A DNA stretch of 5,951 nucleotides from CAYFVU01 sp964346645 (GTDB lineage Bacteria; Spirochaetota; Spirochaetia; DSM-16054; Sediminispirochaetaceae): assembly GCA_964346645.1 (NCBI GenBank), contig CAYFVU010000147.1:1-5951 (forward strand). The letters run 5' to 3'. A model generated the notes under the pieces. The model was not told where the DNA came from. It was given only the letters and a program-made list of their open reading frames with translations, and did not search any database. Numbering within the stretch: the stretch's first letter is position 1; every line of letters starts with the position of its first letter. Made by a program: the position numbers and the translations under genes. Shown piece after piece: positions 5,743 through 5,951 of this stretch.

Positions 5743-5776
5743 GTGCTCCACACGTTGCCGGCAGGCTACGCCTGCC
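5741..5776. repeat. Two small hairpins in the presumed tRNA leader
   Basis: GTGTG-CTC-CACAC (5741-5753) is a 5-bp stem with a 3-nt loop. GGCAGGC-TAC-GCCTGCC (5760-5776) is a 7-bp GC-rich stem with a 3-nt loop, ending 9 bp before tRNA-His. The second resembles short REP-type palindromes found in many genomes. No T-run follows, so termination is unlikely. A role in 5' processing of the precursor tRNA is possible. Confidence 0.55.
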
Positions 5777-5785
5777 TCATGATGC

Positions 5786-5859
5786 GGTGGATATAGTTCA
5801 ACTGGTAGAGCACCAGATTGTGGTTCTGGTTGTTGCGGGTTCAAGTCCCGTTATCCACC
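5786..5859 (+). tRNA. tRNA-His (anticodon GTG)
   Basis: A complete cloverleaf can be drawn by hand. The acceptor GTGGATA (5787-5793) pairs with TATCCAC (5852-5858). The extra G at 5786 faces C5859, the G-1:C73 identity pair of histidine tRNA. The D-stem is GTTC/GAGC, the anticodon stem CCAGA/TCTGG encloses loop TTGTGGT with anticodon GTG at 5820-5822, and the T-arm is GCGGG-TTCAAGT-CCCGT (5835-5851). CCA is not encoded: the bases after C5859 are CGA. Confidence 0.96.
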
Positions 5860-5862
5860 CGA

Positions 5863-5888
5863 GAAGATCCGCCGTGCACGCGATCTTC
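5863..5888. repeat. Hairpin in the spacer between the two tRNA genes
   Basis: GAAGATC (5863-5869) pairs with GATCTTC (5882-5888) around a 12-nt loop that itself holds the palindrome CGTGCACG (5873-5880). No T-run follows and tRNA-Arg begins 11 bp later, so this is more likely part of a cotranscribed precursor than a terminator. Confidence 0.5.
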
Positions 5889-5898
5889 GTACGTGAGT

Positions 5899-5951
<53 letters not shown>

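Overview
The window looks like ordinary chromosome from a moderately GC-rich bacterium. It holds four protein genes on both strands and the start of a tRNA cluster. No phage, transposon, plasmid or CRISPR sequence is visible. The gene set (a CBS-domain PP2C phosphatase, a STAS/anti-sigma-kinase fusion, a long RarA with a methyltransferase-like tail, tRNAs without encoded CCA) reminds me of free-living spirochaetes. That assignment is family-level recall, not something the sequence proves.

Layout: (1) 1-704, minus strand: a seven-helix Bax inhibitor-1 family membrane protein, complete except possibly for its stop codon, which is cut by the window edge. (2) 705-967: a divergent intergenic region with a candidate promoter for the BI-1 gene and a GC-rich patch. 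(3) 968-2188, plus strand: a 406-residue protein with an N-terminal CBS-like pair and a C-terminal SpoIIE/RsbU-type PP2C phosphatase. (4) 2265-3167, minus strand, convergent with the previous gene: a 300-residue protein that joins a STAS anti-anti-sigma domain to an RsbW/SpoIIAB-like ATPase/kinase domain. (5) 3168-3270: a short divergent promoter region. (6) 3271-5523, plus strand: a 750-residue RarA/MgsA AAA+ ATPase fused to a Rossmann methyltransferase-like domain, apparently read from a leaderless mRNA. (7) 5524-5785: an AT-richer spacer with a perfect 18-bp tandem duplication, a strong 15-bp hairpin, a consensus -35 box and two small GC-rich hairpins. (8) tRNA-His(GTG) at 5786-5859 and a truncated tRNA-Arg(TCG) from 5899.

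How the genes may work together: the phosphatase and the STAS-kinase protein supply the activities of a partner-switching module. The kinase domain would phosphorylate a STAS serine (Ser55 here) and sequester a partner, and the phosphatase would reverse this in response to a ligand sensed by the CBS domains. The unusual point is that antagonist and kinase are one polypeptide and no sigma factor or other output gene lies in the window. RarA acts in replication-fork maintenance and has no obvious link to this module beyond sharing a divergent promoter region.
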